From Cohnella sp. WQ 127256 (GTDB lineage: Bacteria > Bacillota > Bacilli > Paenibacillales > Paenibacillaceae), in NCBI RefSeq assembly GCF_024519285.1, contig NZ_JAMZCY010000001.1, positions 744,001-808,000 on the forward strand: 64,000 bases of DNA, in the 5' to 3' direction. Each line of letters begins with the position of its first letter. The first letter of the stretch is position 1. Shown here one piece after another: positions 16,733 through 26,081 of this stretch. The notes beneath the pieces were generated by a model. That model saw only the letters and a program-made list of their open reading frames with translations, searched no databases and was not told the origin of the DNA. The translations under genes were made by a program, and so were the position numbers.

Positions 16733-18571
16733 ATGAGATTAAAAAGAACGCTGATTCTTATGTTGTCACTCGCGATCGTAGTCGTCATGGCCGCGTGTAG
16801 TAAAGGAAACAACAGCTCGAGTCCATCTGCATCATCCAGTTCGGCCCCCCCTGCAAGCTCAGCATCAACAGAGCCAGCAGAATCTGCATCTGCAAGTCCA
16901 GAGGCAACTGGGCTTGATCATTCCGAGACACTTAAGCTTACCGTGTTCTCCACGACGGCGAACTATGCAGGCCCACAAATTGGATGGTTTGCAAAAGCGA
17001 TCAAGGACAAATTTAACATTGAACTCGACATCGTAGCTTCTAACCTCACGGGTGGAGATACTAAGATCGCAGCCATGATGGCGTCTGGGAATCTGGGGGA
17101 TATTGTGATCTGGGGCGATGATAAAAACCACTATCCGAATGCGATTAAAGGCGGCTTGCTGCTGGATCTTGCGAAGGATGGACTTCTGGACACGTATGGC
17201 AAAGACATCGTAGCTACGTATCCGAAAGCAATCGAGAAGGCGAAGGTCGCTTTTGGAAGTGGTTCTTCCGTATTCGGAATTGGTAACAATGTTGCTAGCA
17301 ATCCTACAGGCCCTTCTGAAGGAAAAGACATGACATGGGGTCCGGATCTTCGTTGGGATTTATATCAACAAGTGGGCTCACCGGAAATTAATAGCGCGGC
17401 AGATTACCTTCCTGTACTGAAGCAAATGCAGGCGCTTGAGCCTAAAAACGCGCAAGGCAAAAAGACGTATGCATTCTCGCTGTGGTCCGATTGGGATGGC
17501 AACTATAAGATGACGTTGGCTAAGCAGTTCGCCAACATGTACGGATATGACGAAATCGTCGACACTGCCCTTTACACAAAAGCGGATGAAGAAAAGTACT
17601 ATGACTTCCTGTCGGAAGAAAGCTGGTACATGAAATCCCTTAAGCTTTATTTTGACGCTAATCAGATGGGCTTGCTTGACCCGGATTCATTGACTCAGAA
17701 ATTTGATGACGTAGTAGCAAAGTACAAAGACGGACGCTTACTATTCTCCTGGTTCCCGTGGATGGGAGCAGCGAACTATAATACAGCGGAAAATATTGAG
17801 GCTGGTAAAGGCTTCGCAACGGTTCCATTTAAGGAAGAAGTGATGTATTCTACTGGATTTAACGTTTATGGGGGTAACGGAATTATTTCAATCGGCGCAG
17901 ATGCTAAAGATCCTAAGCGGATCATGGAATTCATTAACTGGTTCTACACTCCAGAAGGTGGCATGATTTCGGCTGGTGGCGGTACGGCTGTTCCGAATGG
18001 TCCTAAAGGATTGACATGGGATGTTGGAGCAGACGGTAAGCCAGTGATCACGGATTTTGGAATTAAAGCTTATGCAGATCAACAAAACACACAAATTCCA
18101 GAAGAATTTGGTGGCGGAGATTACTATTACGGTGCGAATCAAATGAACTTCTCCTTCGTTGTACCTGCAGAGGTGAACCCTGAGTTTGGCGAGCCATACG
18201 ATCACAACCTATGGCAAACAACGCTCAAACGGAATCCGAACAAGCTGGAAAGCAGCTGGCGCGAGAAATACGGCGTACTGACGCCTAAAGAGTATTTTGT
18301 CAAAAATAATAAAATCGCGGTTGCCCCTCAAGGCTTTACGGGTAAAGAACCACTAGTAATGGATAAAACGCTAGAACAGAAGAACAAATTGATCGGTACT
18401 GTCATTCAGCAATACTCATGGAAGATGGTATACGCTAAGAACGAAGATCAGTACAACAAAATCAAACAAGAAATGCTAGATAAAGTAAAAGGCTTAGGCT
18501 ATGACGAAGTGATCGCATTCTCTATTAAGAAAGCTGAAGAATTGTACGAAGCACGCAAAAGTGTACAATAA
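16733..18571 (+). CDS. extracellular sugar-binding lipoprotein of ABC transporter (cassette 2)
   Basis: A 612-residue solute-binding lipoprotein. The signal peptide ends in MAAC (Cys near 22) and a Ser/Ala/Pro/Glu-rich linker (about 25-62) precedes the binding domain. The mature protein follows the cassette 1 protein closely, for example DANQMGL.DPDSLTQKFDD and EFGGG shared by both, and YDEV.AF at the C-terminus. The ribosome binding site AAAGGGAGG is strong, as expected for the abundant binding component. Differences in the central third suggest different sugar specificity from the paralogue, but the ligand cannot be named. Confidence 0.9.
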   Translation: MRLKRTLILMLSLAIVVVMAACSKGNNSSSPSASSSSAPPASSASTEPAESASASPEATGLDHSETLKLTVFSTTANYAGPQIGWFAKAIKDKFNIELDIVASNLTGGDTKIAAMMASGNLGDIVIWGDDKNHYPNAIKGGLLLDLAKDGLLDTYGKDIVATYPKAIEKAKVAFGSGSSVFGIGNNVASNPTGPSEGKDMTWGPDLRWDLYQQVGSPEINSAADYLPVLKQMQALEPKNAQGKKTYAFSLWSDWDGNYKMTLAKQFANMYGYDEIVDTALYTKADEEKYYDFLSEESWYMKSLKLYFDANQMGLLDPDSLTQKFDDVVAKYKDGRLLFSWFPWMGAANYNTAENIEAGKGFATVPFKEEVMYSTGFNVYGGNGIISIGADAKDPKRIMEFINWFYTPEGGMISAGGGTAVPNGPKGLTWDVGADGKPVITDFGIKAYADQQNTQIPEEFGGGDYYYGANQMNFSFVVPAEVNPEFGEPYDHNLWQTTLKRNPNKLESSWREKYGVLTPKEYFVKNNKIAVAPQGFTGKEPLVMDKTLEQKNKLIGTVIQQYSWKMVYAKNEDQYNKIKQEMLDKVKGLGYDEVIAFSIKKAEELYEARKSVQ

Positions 18572-18594
18572 TTAACTTTATTTGTTGGCCCATG

Positions 18595-18632
18595 ATCTGG
18601 CAGAGGGGGGAAGAGCCTCTCTGCCAGATTTG
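18595..18632 (+). terminator. hairpin after cassette 2 binding protein
   Basis: ATCTGGCAGAG (18595-18605) pairs with CTCTGCCAGAT (18619-18629). The T tail is weak (TTGT), so it may be a 3' stabiliser or a leaky terminator in front of the kinase gene. It sits where cassette 1 has its hairpin at 9571-9617. Confidence 0.6.
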
Positions 18633-18661
18633 TCGTCAATCCATTTGTGGCAGGGTAAATA

Positions 18662-18670
18662 TGGTATAAT
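18662..18670 (+). promoter_or_regulatory. extended -10 promoter for the cassette 2 kinase gene
   Basis: TGGTATAAT is an extended -10 with a consensus TATAAT at 18665-18670, 34 bases before the kinase start. The -35 is weak (TTTGTG-like at 18644). It suggests that the kinase, regulator and second lipoprotein have their own constitutive promoter, separate from the transport genes. Confidence 0.55.
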
Positions 18671-18703
18671 ATTGAGAATACTGGTGTTTTTGAGAGGAAG
18701 AAG

Positions 18704-20464
18704 ATGCAACGGATGCTTGGACACCTTGTAGGGCGGAATCGATTCGCTGCTCGATCCTTGAGGAGCAGATTAGTCATCTATTTGATGATCGGTTGTTTGC
18801 TGCCTCTTCTATTAGTAGGCATCGTAACTTACTCCTCAATTTACTCGATTCTCACTGGAAAAATTCAAAGTGGGATTAGTGCTAGTCTACAGCAAGAGTC
18901 TGCAAGTCTTGAAAATACCATTAATAACCTCGACTTCGCTTCTAAGCAATTTGCGTTAGATGGGCAGATTGTAGATGAAGTATCGTCATTTCTTCAAGAA
19001 AAACAAATCTATAAGAAGTCGCAAATTATGGCTTCTATTAATGAGAAGATGAATCTCGTAACCTTTACAAATCCCTATCTGGGCCTTACCGCTTACGTGT
19101 TACCAGGTGCTGAGGATCAGATTTTGTTTACTAATCTAAGCATGAGCTCTGACTTTAATCGTAGTAAGCTGCCGAAGTTCATGTCTTATAATGGAGCTGA
19201 TTATTTTGGCCCTCATAAGACCATGTACAAGGATGGCTCTAATATCGTTTTCTCAGGGCTTAGAGTTGTGCGCGCGGAAGGGAAACAAGAGGTATTCATT
19301 TATTTAGAAACGAATTACAATCTATTTCGCAAAATCATTAGTGAGCAATCCTATGGGATGAAGGTTAATCATTTGCTCATTAACGAGAATGGTGAAATCG
19401 CATACATGGATGATGATAACCTTCCCGCTGGCATTCAGAGCTTGTCCTGGGATCAATCCACGGACATTTATCAGGAATACAAGGGCTTTCATTTATTTCG
19501 ATACGCTAGCCCGCAAGGATGGGAACTGATCACCGCTGTGAAGAAATCTACCTTTAACAGCGAAATCTATTCGTGGATAACGAAGATGATCGTTTTAGCT
19601 GTATCGACGCTTCTCTTTGCCGGATTACTCGCTTATCTCATTTGGAGGCAGGTTTACAAGCCACTCCGCAAGGTGAATGTGGAAATCGTCCGTATGGCGG
19701 AAAACCGCACAACACCTGTTTCATTCACGAACGTGGTAGAGTTTGATCTCGTCCTTAATAATTTTCAGATGATGAAAACCCAAGTTAACGATCTGATTGA
19801 TGCCGTTGCCCATAACGAAAAACAGAAAGGGCAATTCGAAATCGAGAAGCTGCTCAGCCAGATCAATCCACACTTTCTACATAACACGTTGAATACGGTA
19901 CAGTGGCTTGCCCGATTGAACGGACAGAAGGAAATCGATAAATTAGTCACCTTACTTGTTAAGGTTCTACATTACAATCTTGGAAAGCAGAGCTTGATCG
20001 TGACAATCGGTGACGAGATTGAAGCCCTGCAGCATTATATGGAGCTGCAACGAATCCGGTATGATTATGAATTTGAGTTCCATGTGGACGTTGAAGAAAG
20101 TACCTCCTTCGTTGCGGTACCTAGATTTCTTCTGCAGCCTATCGTAGAGAATGCGATCTATCACGGGATAAGTGAAAGGAACGGACGGGTTCAAGTCATG
20201 ATCCGTTCCGTTGGTACTGATCACGTTAAGCTAAGCGTAGAGGATAACGGAGCAGGTATCGAACCGGATGCCATCGAGAAGCTGTTAAACGATGATGAAG
20301 GGACCAAGCGCAGGGGGCTTGGTATAGGTCTTTCTTATGTGAATCGAATGCTAAAGCAATTTTATGGAGCGGAAGTTCAGTTTGATATCCAAAGCGAACC
20401 GGGCGTGGGTACTCAGGTAACCATCGTCATTCCGAGGAAATCAAAGGAGGAGTTTGATGATTAG
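18704..20464 (+). CDS. YesM-type sensor histidine kinase (cassette 2)
   Basis: A 586-residue membrane histidine kinase paralogous to 9699-11483. Two membrane segments flank an extracellular domain; shared sensor motifs include the N-terminal LENTINNLDFASKQFALDGQ region. The kinase part has QINPHFLHNTLNTVQWLAR with the phospho-accepting His, the N-box PIVENAIYHG and G-boxes EDNGAGIE and GLGIGLSYV. The ATG has GAGAGGAAG upstream. Its last 8 bp overlap the response regulator. Strong conservation of the sensor domain between both kinases suggests related ligands or sensing mechanisms. Confidence 0.93.
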   Translation: MQRMLGHLVGRNRFAARSLRSRLVIYLMIGCLLPLLLVGIVTYSSIYSILTGKIQSGISASLQQESASLENTINNLDFASKQFALDGQIVDEVSSFLQEKQIYKKSQIMASINEKMNLVTFTNPYLGLTAYVLPGAEDQILFTNLSMSSDFNRSKLPKFMSYNGADYFGPHKTMYKDGSNIVFSGLRVVRAEGKQEVFIYLETNYNLFRKIISEQSYGMKVNHLLINENGEIAYMDDDNLPAGIQSLSWDQSTDIYQEYKGFHLFRYASPQGWELITAVKKSTFNSEIYSWITKMIVLAVSTLLFAGLLAYLIWRQVYKPLRKVNVEIVRMAENRTTPVSFTNVVEFDLVLNNFQMMKTQVNDLIDAVAHNEKQKGQFEIEKLLSQINPHFLHNTLNTVQWLARLNGQKEIDKLVTLLVKVLHYNLGKQSLIVTIGDEIEALQHYMELQRIRYDYEFEFHVDVEESTSFVAVPRFLLQPIVENAIYHGISERNGRVQVMIRSVGTDHVKLSVEDNGAGIEPDAIEKLLNDDEGTKRRGLGIGLSYVNRMLKQFYGAEVQFDIQSEPGVGTQVTIVIPRKSKEEFDD

Positions 20465-21866
20465 AGCGGTCGTCGTCGATGATGAGAAGCTAGTACGCAA
20501 AGGGTTTATATCCTTGATCGACTGGGCTCAATTCGGAATCGTGATGGTAGGTGAAGCTGCAGATGGTCGATCGGCTCTTGAACTGCTGGAGCGAGTTGAA
20601 GTTGACCTTCTATTTACGGATATTACGATGCCCGTGATGTCGGGCTTTGAGCTTATCAAGGAGGTCAGACAACGTTATCCCCGAGTGAAATCAGTTGTCC
20701 TTACTTGTCACCACGAATTTGATTTCGTGCAGGAGGCGTTACGCCTTGGTGCGATTGACTATATTGTCAAAACGCTGCTGGAAATGGATAACGCTGATGA
20801 TGTGATTAATCGCATTGTGGAACGGTTCGAGTGGGAGGAAGGAAGCCAAGCGACCTATAAGTCCGATGGGAATCCGAAGCGGACATTAGCTTCAACGGCG
20901 TTGCTCTTTAATCCATTAACGGATGCGAAGGAAGGCGGACAATTGTTCCAGCTTGGTATTGTGCGTCGAAATCCGATTGAGGAGCTAGGGCGTATGTGGA
21001 TGGCGCAGCTCGTTCATACGCCGACCCTGGAGGAGATTAGTCGTGACTTGGGAAGCGAAATACACCGACGGTGGCAAATCGCGATTGTGACTGGGCTTGA
21101 GGATCAGCCGTTAGAAGATGTGAGACGGACATTAGAAAGCAAGCTCCCCCTAACCCTGTTTTATCGTGCGAATGGAGCGGAGCCAGTACGAATAAGTTAC
21201 GATGAGCTCACTCCTGCTAAATCCGAAATGCAGAAGCCAATCGAACAATTCATGGATAATGGCTTGGATTTGAGATGGACGCTTTATGCAGCGGACTGGG
21301 GAGACTTTTTGCGAATAATCGAGGAACAGCGTGCTGAGCCTGCGGAGATTATCCATTTTGCGGAGACACTTTGTCAGGAATGGGTTGGTGTGATTGTGAA
21401 GCAAACGGATGCGTCTGTTCTTTTGTCCGATATTAAGCACAATCGCAACTGGGCTGATTGGAAGAACTGGCTGAGGAGATTTGCGGATCTTGTGCAGCTA
21501 CGGATGATCGAGCTGTCCTTATCTAAAGAAGTGATGCTTTGTTTAATACGGGCGGTTAAGTATATGAAGCTTAATGCTGGCGATAAAATTAATCAAGCTG
21601 ACGTGGCTGGCCATGTGAATATGAGCCGTAGTTATTTTAGCCAGTGCTTTGCTAGACTAGTGGGAGAATCGTTTGGCAATGTACTCAGAGATATGAGAAT
21701 CGACAGGGCGAAAGGGCTGCTCTTACAAACATCCTTACCTATTTATGAAATCGCTTCAATGGCGGGCTTCGAGGACGATAAATATTTCAGCAAGCTATTC
21801 CGCGAGCGAGTTGGGAAGCTTCCCTCCGAATATCGAGTCGAGGGTGGGAAAGAGGTCTTATCATGA
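20457..21866 (+). CDS. YesN-type response regulator, receiver plus AraC HTH (cassette 2)
   Basis: A 469-residue response regulator with an N-terminal receiver (VVDDE, phospho-Asp in LFTDITMPVMSG, Lys in YIVKTLL), a divergent centre and C-terminal AraC HTH pair (MSRSYFSQCFARL and AGFEDDKYFSKLFRE). The ATG at 20457 is preferred over a TTG three bases earlier because AAAGGAGG then sits six bases away. The start lies inside the kinase gene. It presumably receives phosphate from that kinase and activates the cassette 2 transporter. Its last four bases (ATGA) overlap the following lipoprotein start. Confidence 0.93.
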   Translation: MIRAVVVDDEKLVRKGFISLIDWAQFGIVMVGEAADGRSALELLERVEVDLLFTDITMPVMSGFELIKEVRQRYPRVKSVVLTCHHEFDFVQEALRLGAIDYIVKTLLEMDNADDVINRIVERFEWEEGSQATYKSDGNPKRTLASTALLFNPLTDAKEGGQLFQLGIVRRNPIEELGRMWMAQLVHTPTLEEISRDLGSEIHRRWQIAIVTGLEDQPLEDVRRTLESKLPLTLFYRANGAEPVRISYDELTPAKSEMQKPIEQFMDNGLDLRWTLYAADWGDFLRIIEEQRAEPAEIIHFAETLCQEWVGVIVKQTDASVLLSDIKHNRNWADWKNWLRRFADLVQLRMIELSLSKEVMLCLIRAVKYMKLNAGDKINQADVAGHVNMSRSYFSQCFARLVGESFGNVLRDMRIDRAKGLLLQTSLPIYEIASMAGFEDDKYFSKLFRERVGKLPSEYRVEGGKEVLS

Positions 21867-23545
21867 AAATGAGATCATGGCTTGTCGTTGTTAGTATCGT
21901 ATTTTTGCTTAGCTCTTGTACATCTAATAATCCAAATTCAGCACATTCTGAGAATGGCCTGAAGGCTACGAATATACCTTCGATCGCGGACGATCCGATA
22001 TATGGCAAATACGAGCAACCCATTACTGTTAACATCGGCTTCAAAATTCCAGATGAGAAAAATAATACAGGTGAGACGAATGATAACAATCCGGTCTCTC
22101 GATACTTCGAAAGCATTACGAACATAAAGGTCGTACATTCTTGGGAAGCGAAGCGAGAAGAGGCGTTTGTTCAGAAGGTGAATCTAGCGATCGATAGCAG
22201 CGATTTGCCGGATGCGATGGTTGTGGATCGAAATCAACTGAGAAAATTGATCGAGAATGATATGATCGCTGACCTCACCGAAGTATACAATAAATACGGC
22301 TCCAGCCTAGTCAAGGCCATGTATGATTCCACCAAAGGAATTGCCCTACAAAATGCATCCTCAGGAGGTAAGCTATACGGTTTGCCGAATGTGGCGATCG
22401 AAGCGGATGCCCCATCATTGCTATGGATACGACAGGACTGGCTAGAGAAGCTTAACCTTCAGCCTCCAAAGTCATTTGATGATCTGGAGCGTATAGCTCT
22501 GGCGTTCATAGAGCGTGATCCTGACGGGGATGGCAAGCGGGATACAATTGGCCTCCCAGGGGATAAGAAGGTTGTTCACGGTCAACAAAAAGCAGGGCTG
22601 AATGAATTTGATACGTTATTCAGCGCGTATCATGCATTTCCAAAAAACTGGATCAAGGATGCCAATGGTCAAGTTGTATATGGGTCAATTACTCCAGAGA
22701 ATAAGGAAGTGCTCACCAAGCTAGCTGATTGGTACAAACGAGGAGTTATAGATAACCAGTTCGTTCTGTATAAGGATGCTCAAGAGCCGATTATTACGAA
22801 CAAAGCGGGCATCTTTTTCGGACCCTGGTGGACGCCATATTGGCCTTTAGCAGAAGCGGTATCGAACGATACGAAGGCGGAGTGGCGTGCTTACGCCGCC
22901 CCGCTTGATTCTGAGGGTAAGTTCATTACCCATATGTCACCCACTACAGATCGCTTTCTTGTTGTTCGCAAAGGCTATGAGCATCCAGAGGCTGTCGTAA
23001 AATTGCTTAATGTGTTCACTAGATTAGAGAGAAGACAAGATCCGAATGCGGATGAAGTGAAGAAGCTCGATGAGTTCTCCGCGCGGACTGGAGTGCAGCT
23101 GCGGAGCTATTATCCGTTTGATCTGCTCCTTGATTATGCGGATGCAATCACGCAGAGATATGTAAATGTCGAGAAGGCGATGCGAGGGGAAATCGATCCT
23201 AATTCGCTGGATAACGATACGAAACAACTATATGGATTGTCTGTCGCAGAGAAAGAAAACCCGAAAAAAAATATGGATGGCTGGAAAGCGGTCAAAGCTT
23301 CCGAATATGGCGGCGGCGTGCTTTACATGACGGATATGGTGCAAGTAAGAGGGATTTTCTACGGGACGACGACGACGATGGAGACGGAATGGACAATGCT
23401 GCAGAAGCTTGAGAACGAGACGTTCTTGCAAATTATCGTCGGGGATGAACCGATAAGCGCATTTGATGATTTCGTCCAAGAGTGGAAACGGCTTGGCGGA
23501 GATCGCATTACCGCAGAAGTCGCGCAAATTGTAAGTGGGAATTGA
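21863..23545 (+). CDS. second solute-binding-like lipoprotein, after the YesMN pair (cassette 2)
   Basis: A 560-residue lipoprotein with signal peptide and lipobox LSSC (Cys near 19). It is paralogous to 12862-14535: shared segments include DLPDAMVVDRNQLRKLIENDMI, GLPNVAIEADAPS, FFGPWWTPYWPL and SPTTDRFLVVRKGYEHPEA. The start overlaps the YesN stop by ATGA, so it is translationally coupled to the signalling genes, not to the permeases. This repeated position supports a role linked to sensing, although solute delivery to the importer is equally possible. A strong bidirectional terminator follows. Confidence 0.88.
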   Translation: MKMRSWLVVVSIVFLLSSCTSNNPNSAHSENGLKATNIPSIADDPIYGKYEQPITVNIGFKIPDEKNNTGETNDNNPVSRYFESITNIKVVHSWEAKREEAFVQKVNLAIDSSDLPDAMVVDRNQLRKLIENDMIADLTEVYNKYGSSLVKAMYDSTKGIALQNASSGGKLYGLPNVAIEADAPSLLWIRQDWLEKLNLQPPKSFDDLERIALAFIERDPDGDGKRDTIGLPGDKKVVHGQQKAGLNEFDTLFSAYHAFPKNWIKDANGQVVYGSITPENKEVLTKLADWYKRGVIDNQFVLYKDAQEPIITNKAGIFFGPWWTPYWPLAEAVSNDTKAEWRAYAAPLDSEGKFITHMSPTTDRFLVVRKGYEHPEAVVKLLNVFTRLERRQDPNADEVKKLDEFSARTGVQLRSYYPFDLLLDYADAITQRYVNVEKAMRGEIDPNSLDNDTKQLYGLSVAEKENPKKNMDGWKAVKASEYGGGVLYMTDMVQVRGIFYGTTTTMETEWTMLQKLENETFLQIIVGDEPISAFDDFVQEWKRLGGDRITAEVAQIVSGN

Positions 23546-23557
23546 ACGGTTAATGAA

Positions 23558-23608
23558 ACAGGGTCGTTCCACCAAGTGATGTGAACTTGGCGGAACGACC
23601 CTGTTTTT
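23558..23608. terminator. bidirectional terminator between cassette 2 and yicI
   Basis: Arms at 23558-23577 and 23585-23604 pair over 20 bp with one mismatch around a 7-base loop, followed by TTTTT on the plus strand and TTTCATT on the minus strand. It serves the convergent lipoprotein and glycosidase genes. Confidence 0.9.
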
Positions 23609-23620
23609 GTGTAGACAGGT

Positions 23621-25951
23621 TTAATCGATTAATTGAATGGTAATTGTAGCTGCGGAAGTATCCTTGATGATTTGAAGGTCTTCAGCTGTGGCAGTCGCTT
23701 GGCCACCAGAAATAGAAGCAATGGAAGTTATCCCTCGAAGGAGTAAGCTCCAGTTTGCAGCTTGTCCTTCAGCATCGATTGTAATTGTGTTGCCATTACG
23801 ACGAGCCGTAACGGAAAGCTGTGTTTCTCCTTTAATCGTTGGAATATTAGCCGTAGCGCTTGCGCCGTCTTGGAGTGCGAATAGCTGAAGCGTAACACCA
23901 TCTGCATAGTCATAATCTGGGATATTTTCTTCACTTCCCACAGGAATCAGGCTATTCTCGCGGACAAACAAGGGCAGGCTGAAGTAATCATAGCTTTCTT
24001 TACGCCATATGCCGCCTTGTACCTGTACTCCTGTGAGGAAATGAGTCCAAGTTCCGTGGGGCAAATAGTAGGACGCTTCTCCTTCAGGATTGAAGATTGG
24101 CGCTACAAGCAGGGAATCTCCCAGCATATATTGCCGATCGACATAATCACAGGTCGGATCACTGCCGAATTCAAGCACCATAGCTCTCATAAGTGGAATA
24201 CCGATTCTAGAAGAATCTACGGATTTGCCGAAGAGATAAGGCATTAAGCGCATTTTGAGCTTCGTAAAGAACCGCAAGACATCGACAGCTTCTTCATCGT
24301 ATAACCAAGGCACGCGATAGGAGGTGCTACCATGAAGACGGCTGTGGCTGGAAAGTAAGCCAAATTGCACCCATCGTTTGTACAAATCAGGAGGTGAGCT
24401 TTGCTCGAAGCCTCCGATATCGTGACTCCAGTAACCAAAGCCAGATAATCCAAGAGACAATCCTCCACGAAGGCTTTCCGCCATCGATTCATAAGTCGCT
24501 TCGCAATCTCCACCCCAGTGAACAGGGAATTGTTGGCCACCAGCGGTTGCGGATCTCGCGAATAAAGCGGCTTCGCCTTTGCCACGTTTCTCTTCAAGAA
24601 GCTCGAATACGACTTTATTGTATAGCTGAGTGTAGTAGTTATGCATTTGCTGTGGATCAGAGCCATCATAATATACAACATCGGTTGGAATCCGCTCACC
24701 GAAATCGGTTTTGAAGCTATCCACGCCCATATCTAGAAGCGCTCCAAGCTTATCCTTGAACCATTGGCAAGCCGCAGGATTCGTGAAATCGACAATGCCC
24801 ATGCCATACTGCCATAAATCCCACTGCCACACACTTCCGTCAGCACGTTTAAGTAAATATCCTTTTTCCATGCCTTCATCGAACAATGCGGAGCGCTGGG
24901 CAATATATGGATTAATCCAGACGCAAATTTTCAAGCCTTTGGCTTTCAAGCGTTCCAGCATTCCGACTGGATCAGGGAATACACGCTCATCCCACTCGAA
25001 GTTACACCATTCGTACTCCTTCATCCAGAAGCAATCGAAGTGGAATACTGCTAAGGGGAGATCACGCTCTGCCATACCTTCAACGAAGCTTGTAACTGTT
25101 GCCTCATCGTAATTCGTAGTAAAGGACGTCGTTAACCATAAACCGTATGACCATGCTGGTGGCAATGCGGGTTTACCTGTTAGTGAAGTGTAGTTCTGCA
25201 ATACGTCCTTGAGAGAATCGCCACCAATGAGGTAATATTCTAAGCTTTGCCCTGGAACGCTGAATTGGGTTTTCGATACAATTTCCGAGCCAACCTCGAA
25301 GGAGACGAGCTCAGGGTGATTCACGAACACACCATAACCACGGTTCGTGACATAGAAAGGAATGTTCTTATAAGATTGCTCGGAGGCAGTACCTCCATCT
25401 TGGTTCCAAATATCGACGACTTGTCCATTTTTCACGAATGGGGTGAATCTTTCTCCTAATCCGTAGACGGTTTCCCCAACGCTAAGGGATAATTGCTCGC
25501 GGAAGTGGTGATTGCCATCGTCAGCTTTGACGAAAGCCGTTGATTTCGTACCACTGCTAGTTAGCTTTCTGCCTTTGTACGTATACGTAATACTGACAGG
25601 GTTTTTCTTGGTAATTGTTACTGTAGTATCTCCGCTAGTCAGGCTAACAAATTCAGCATTGTTGTCTATGGCAACAGGGACGTTACCTGTAGGCAATAGA
25701 TCGAATGAGGATGGGCCTTTGCGAACGGTACCTTTGTGATGATATAGCTTTACTCGAATGATATCTGGCAACGGTGAGGAAAACTCCATTGTCATTAGGG
25801 GCTCATTTAAAGTATTTCCGCGGTTTTCCAGATGTCTATGCGTGGCATAAACCGTAATGGAATCTGCTCCTGTTTTCACATCATGAATTTCATAAGGGCT
25901 TAACAGCTGATAACCTTGCCTTGTCATCCAATAGCCGTCTGAAAACTTCAT
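23621..25951 (-). CDS. yicI: alpha-xylosidase / GH31 glycosidase, YicI type
   Basis: A 776-residue cytoplasmic glycoside hydrolase of family GH31. The start MKFSDGYW resembles E. coli YicI, an alpha-xylosidase that releases xylose from isoprimeverose-like sugars. The N-terminal beta-sandwich (about 1-250) precedes a TIM barrel whose nucleophile is the Asp in DSFKTDFGERIP; C-terminal beta domains follow. There is no signal peptide, so it would act on imported oligosaccharides, fitting the two importers next door. A GAAGGG ribosome binding site lies upstream. It is divergent from an AraC regulator. Alpha-glucosidase activity cannot be excluded from sequence alone. Confidence 0.92.
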   Translation of the reverse strand: MKFSDGYWMTRQGYQLLSPYEIHDVKTGADSITVYATHRHLENRGNTLNEPLMTMEFSSPLPDIIRVKLYHHKGTVRKGPSSFDLLPTGNVPVAIDNNAEFVSLTSGDTTVTITKKNPVSITYTYKGRKLTSSGTKSTAFVKADDGNHHFREQLSLSVGETVYGLGERFTPFVKNGQVVDIWNQDGGTASEQSYKNIPFYVTNRGYGVFVNHPELVSFEVGSEIVSKTQFSVPGQSLEYYLIGGDSLKDVLQNYTSLTGKPALPPAWSYGLWLTTSFTTNYDEATVTSFVEGMAERDLPLAVFHFDCFWMKEYEWCNFEWDERVFPDPVGMLERLKAKGLKICVWINPYIAQRSALFDEGMEKGYLLKRADGSVWQWDLWQYGMGIVDFTNPAACQWFKDKLGALLDMGVDSFKTDFGERIPTDVVYYDGSDPQQMHNYYTQLYNKVVFELLEEKRGKGEAALFARSATAGGQQFPVHWGGDCEATYESMAESLRGGLSLGLSGFGYWSHDIGGFEQSSPPDLYKRWVQFGLLSSHSRLHGSTSYRVPWLYDEEAVDVLRFFTKLKMRLMPYLFGKSVDSSRIGIPLMRAMVLEFGSDPTCDYVDRQYMLGDSLLVAPIFNPEGEASYYLPHGTWTHFLTGVQVQGGIWRKESYDYFSLPLFVRENSLIPVGSEENIPDYDYADGVTLQLFALQDGASATANIPTIKGETQLSVTARRNGNTITIDAEGQAANWSLLLRGITSIASISGGQATATAEDLQIIKDTSAATITIQLID

Positions 25952-26081
25952 CCACTATTCATCCCTTCTATATGGAACGTTTGAATTCGTTGTATAATTG
26001 ACATTATAATGATGCCATGAGTAAATATCTTGTATTATAATGCTCAATAATAACAAAATTATGATAATACGGAGAATGTTT

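Noticed and set aside
5788-23545. Composite transposon explaining the duplicated cassettes
   Set aside because: No insertion sequence, direct repeats or recombinase flank the cassettes, and the copies have diverged considerably.
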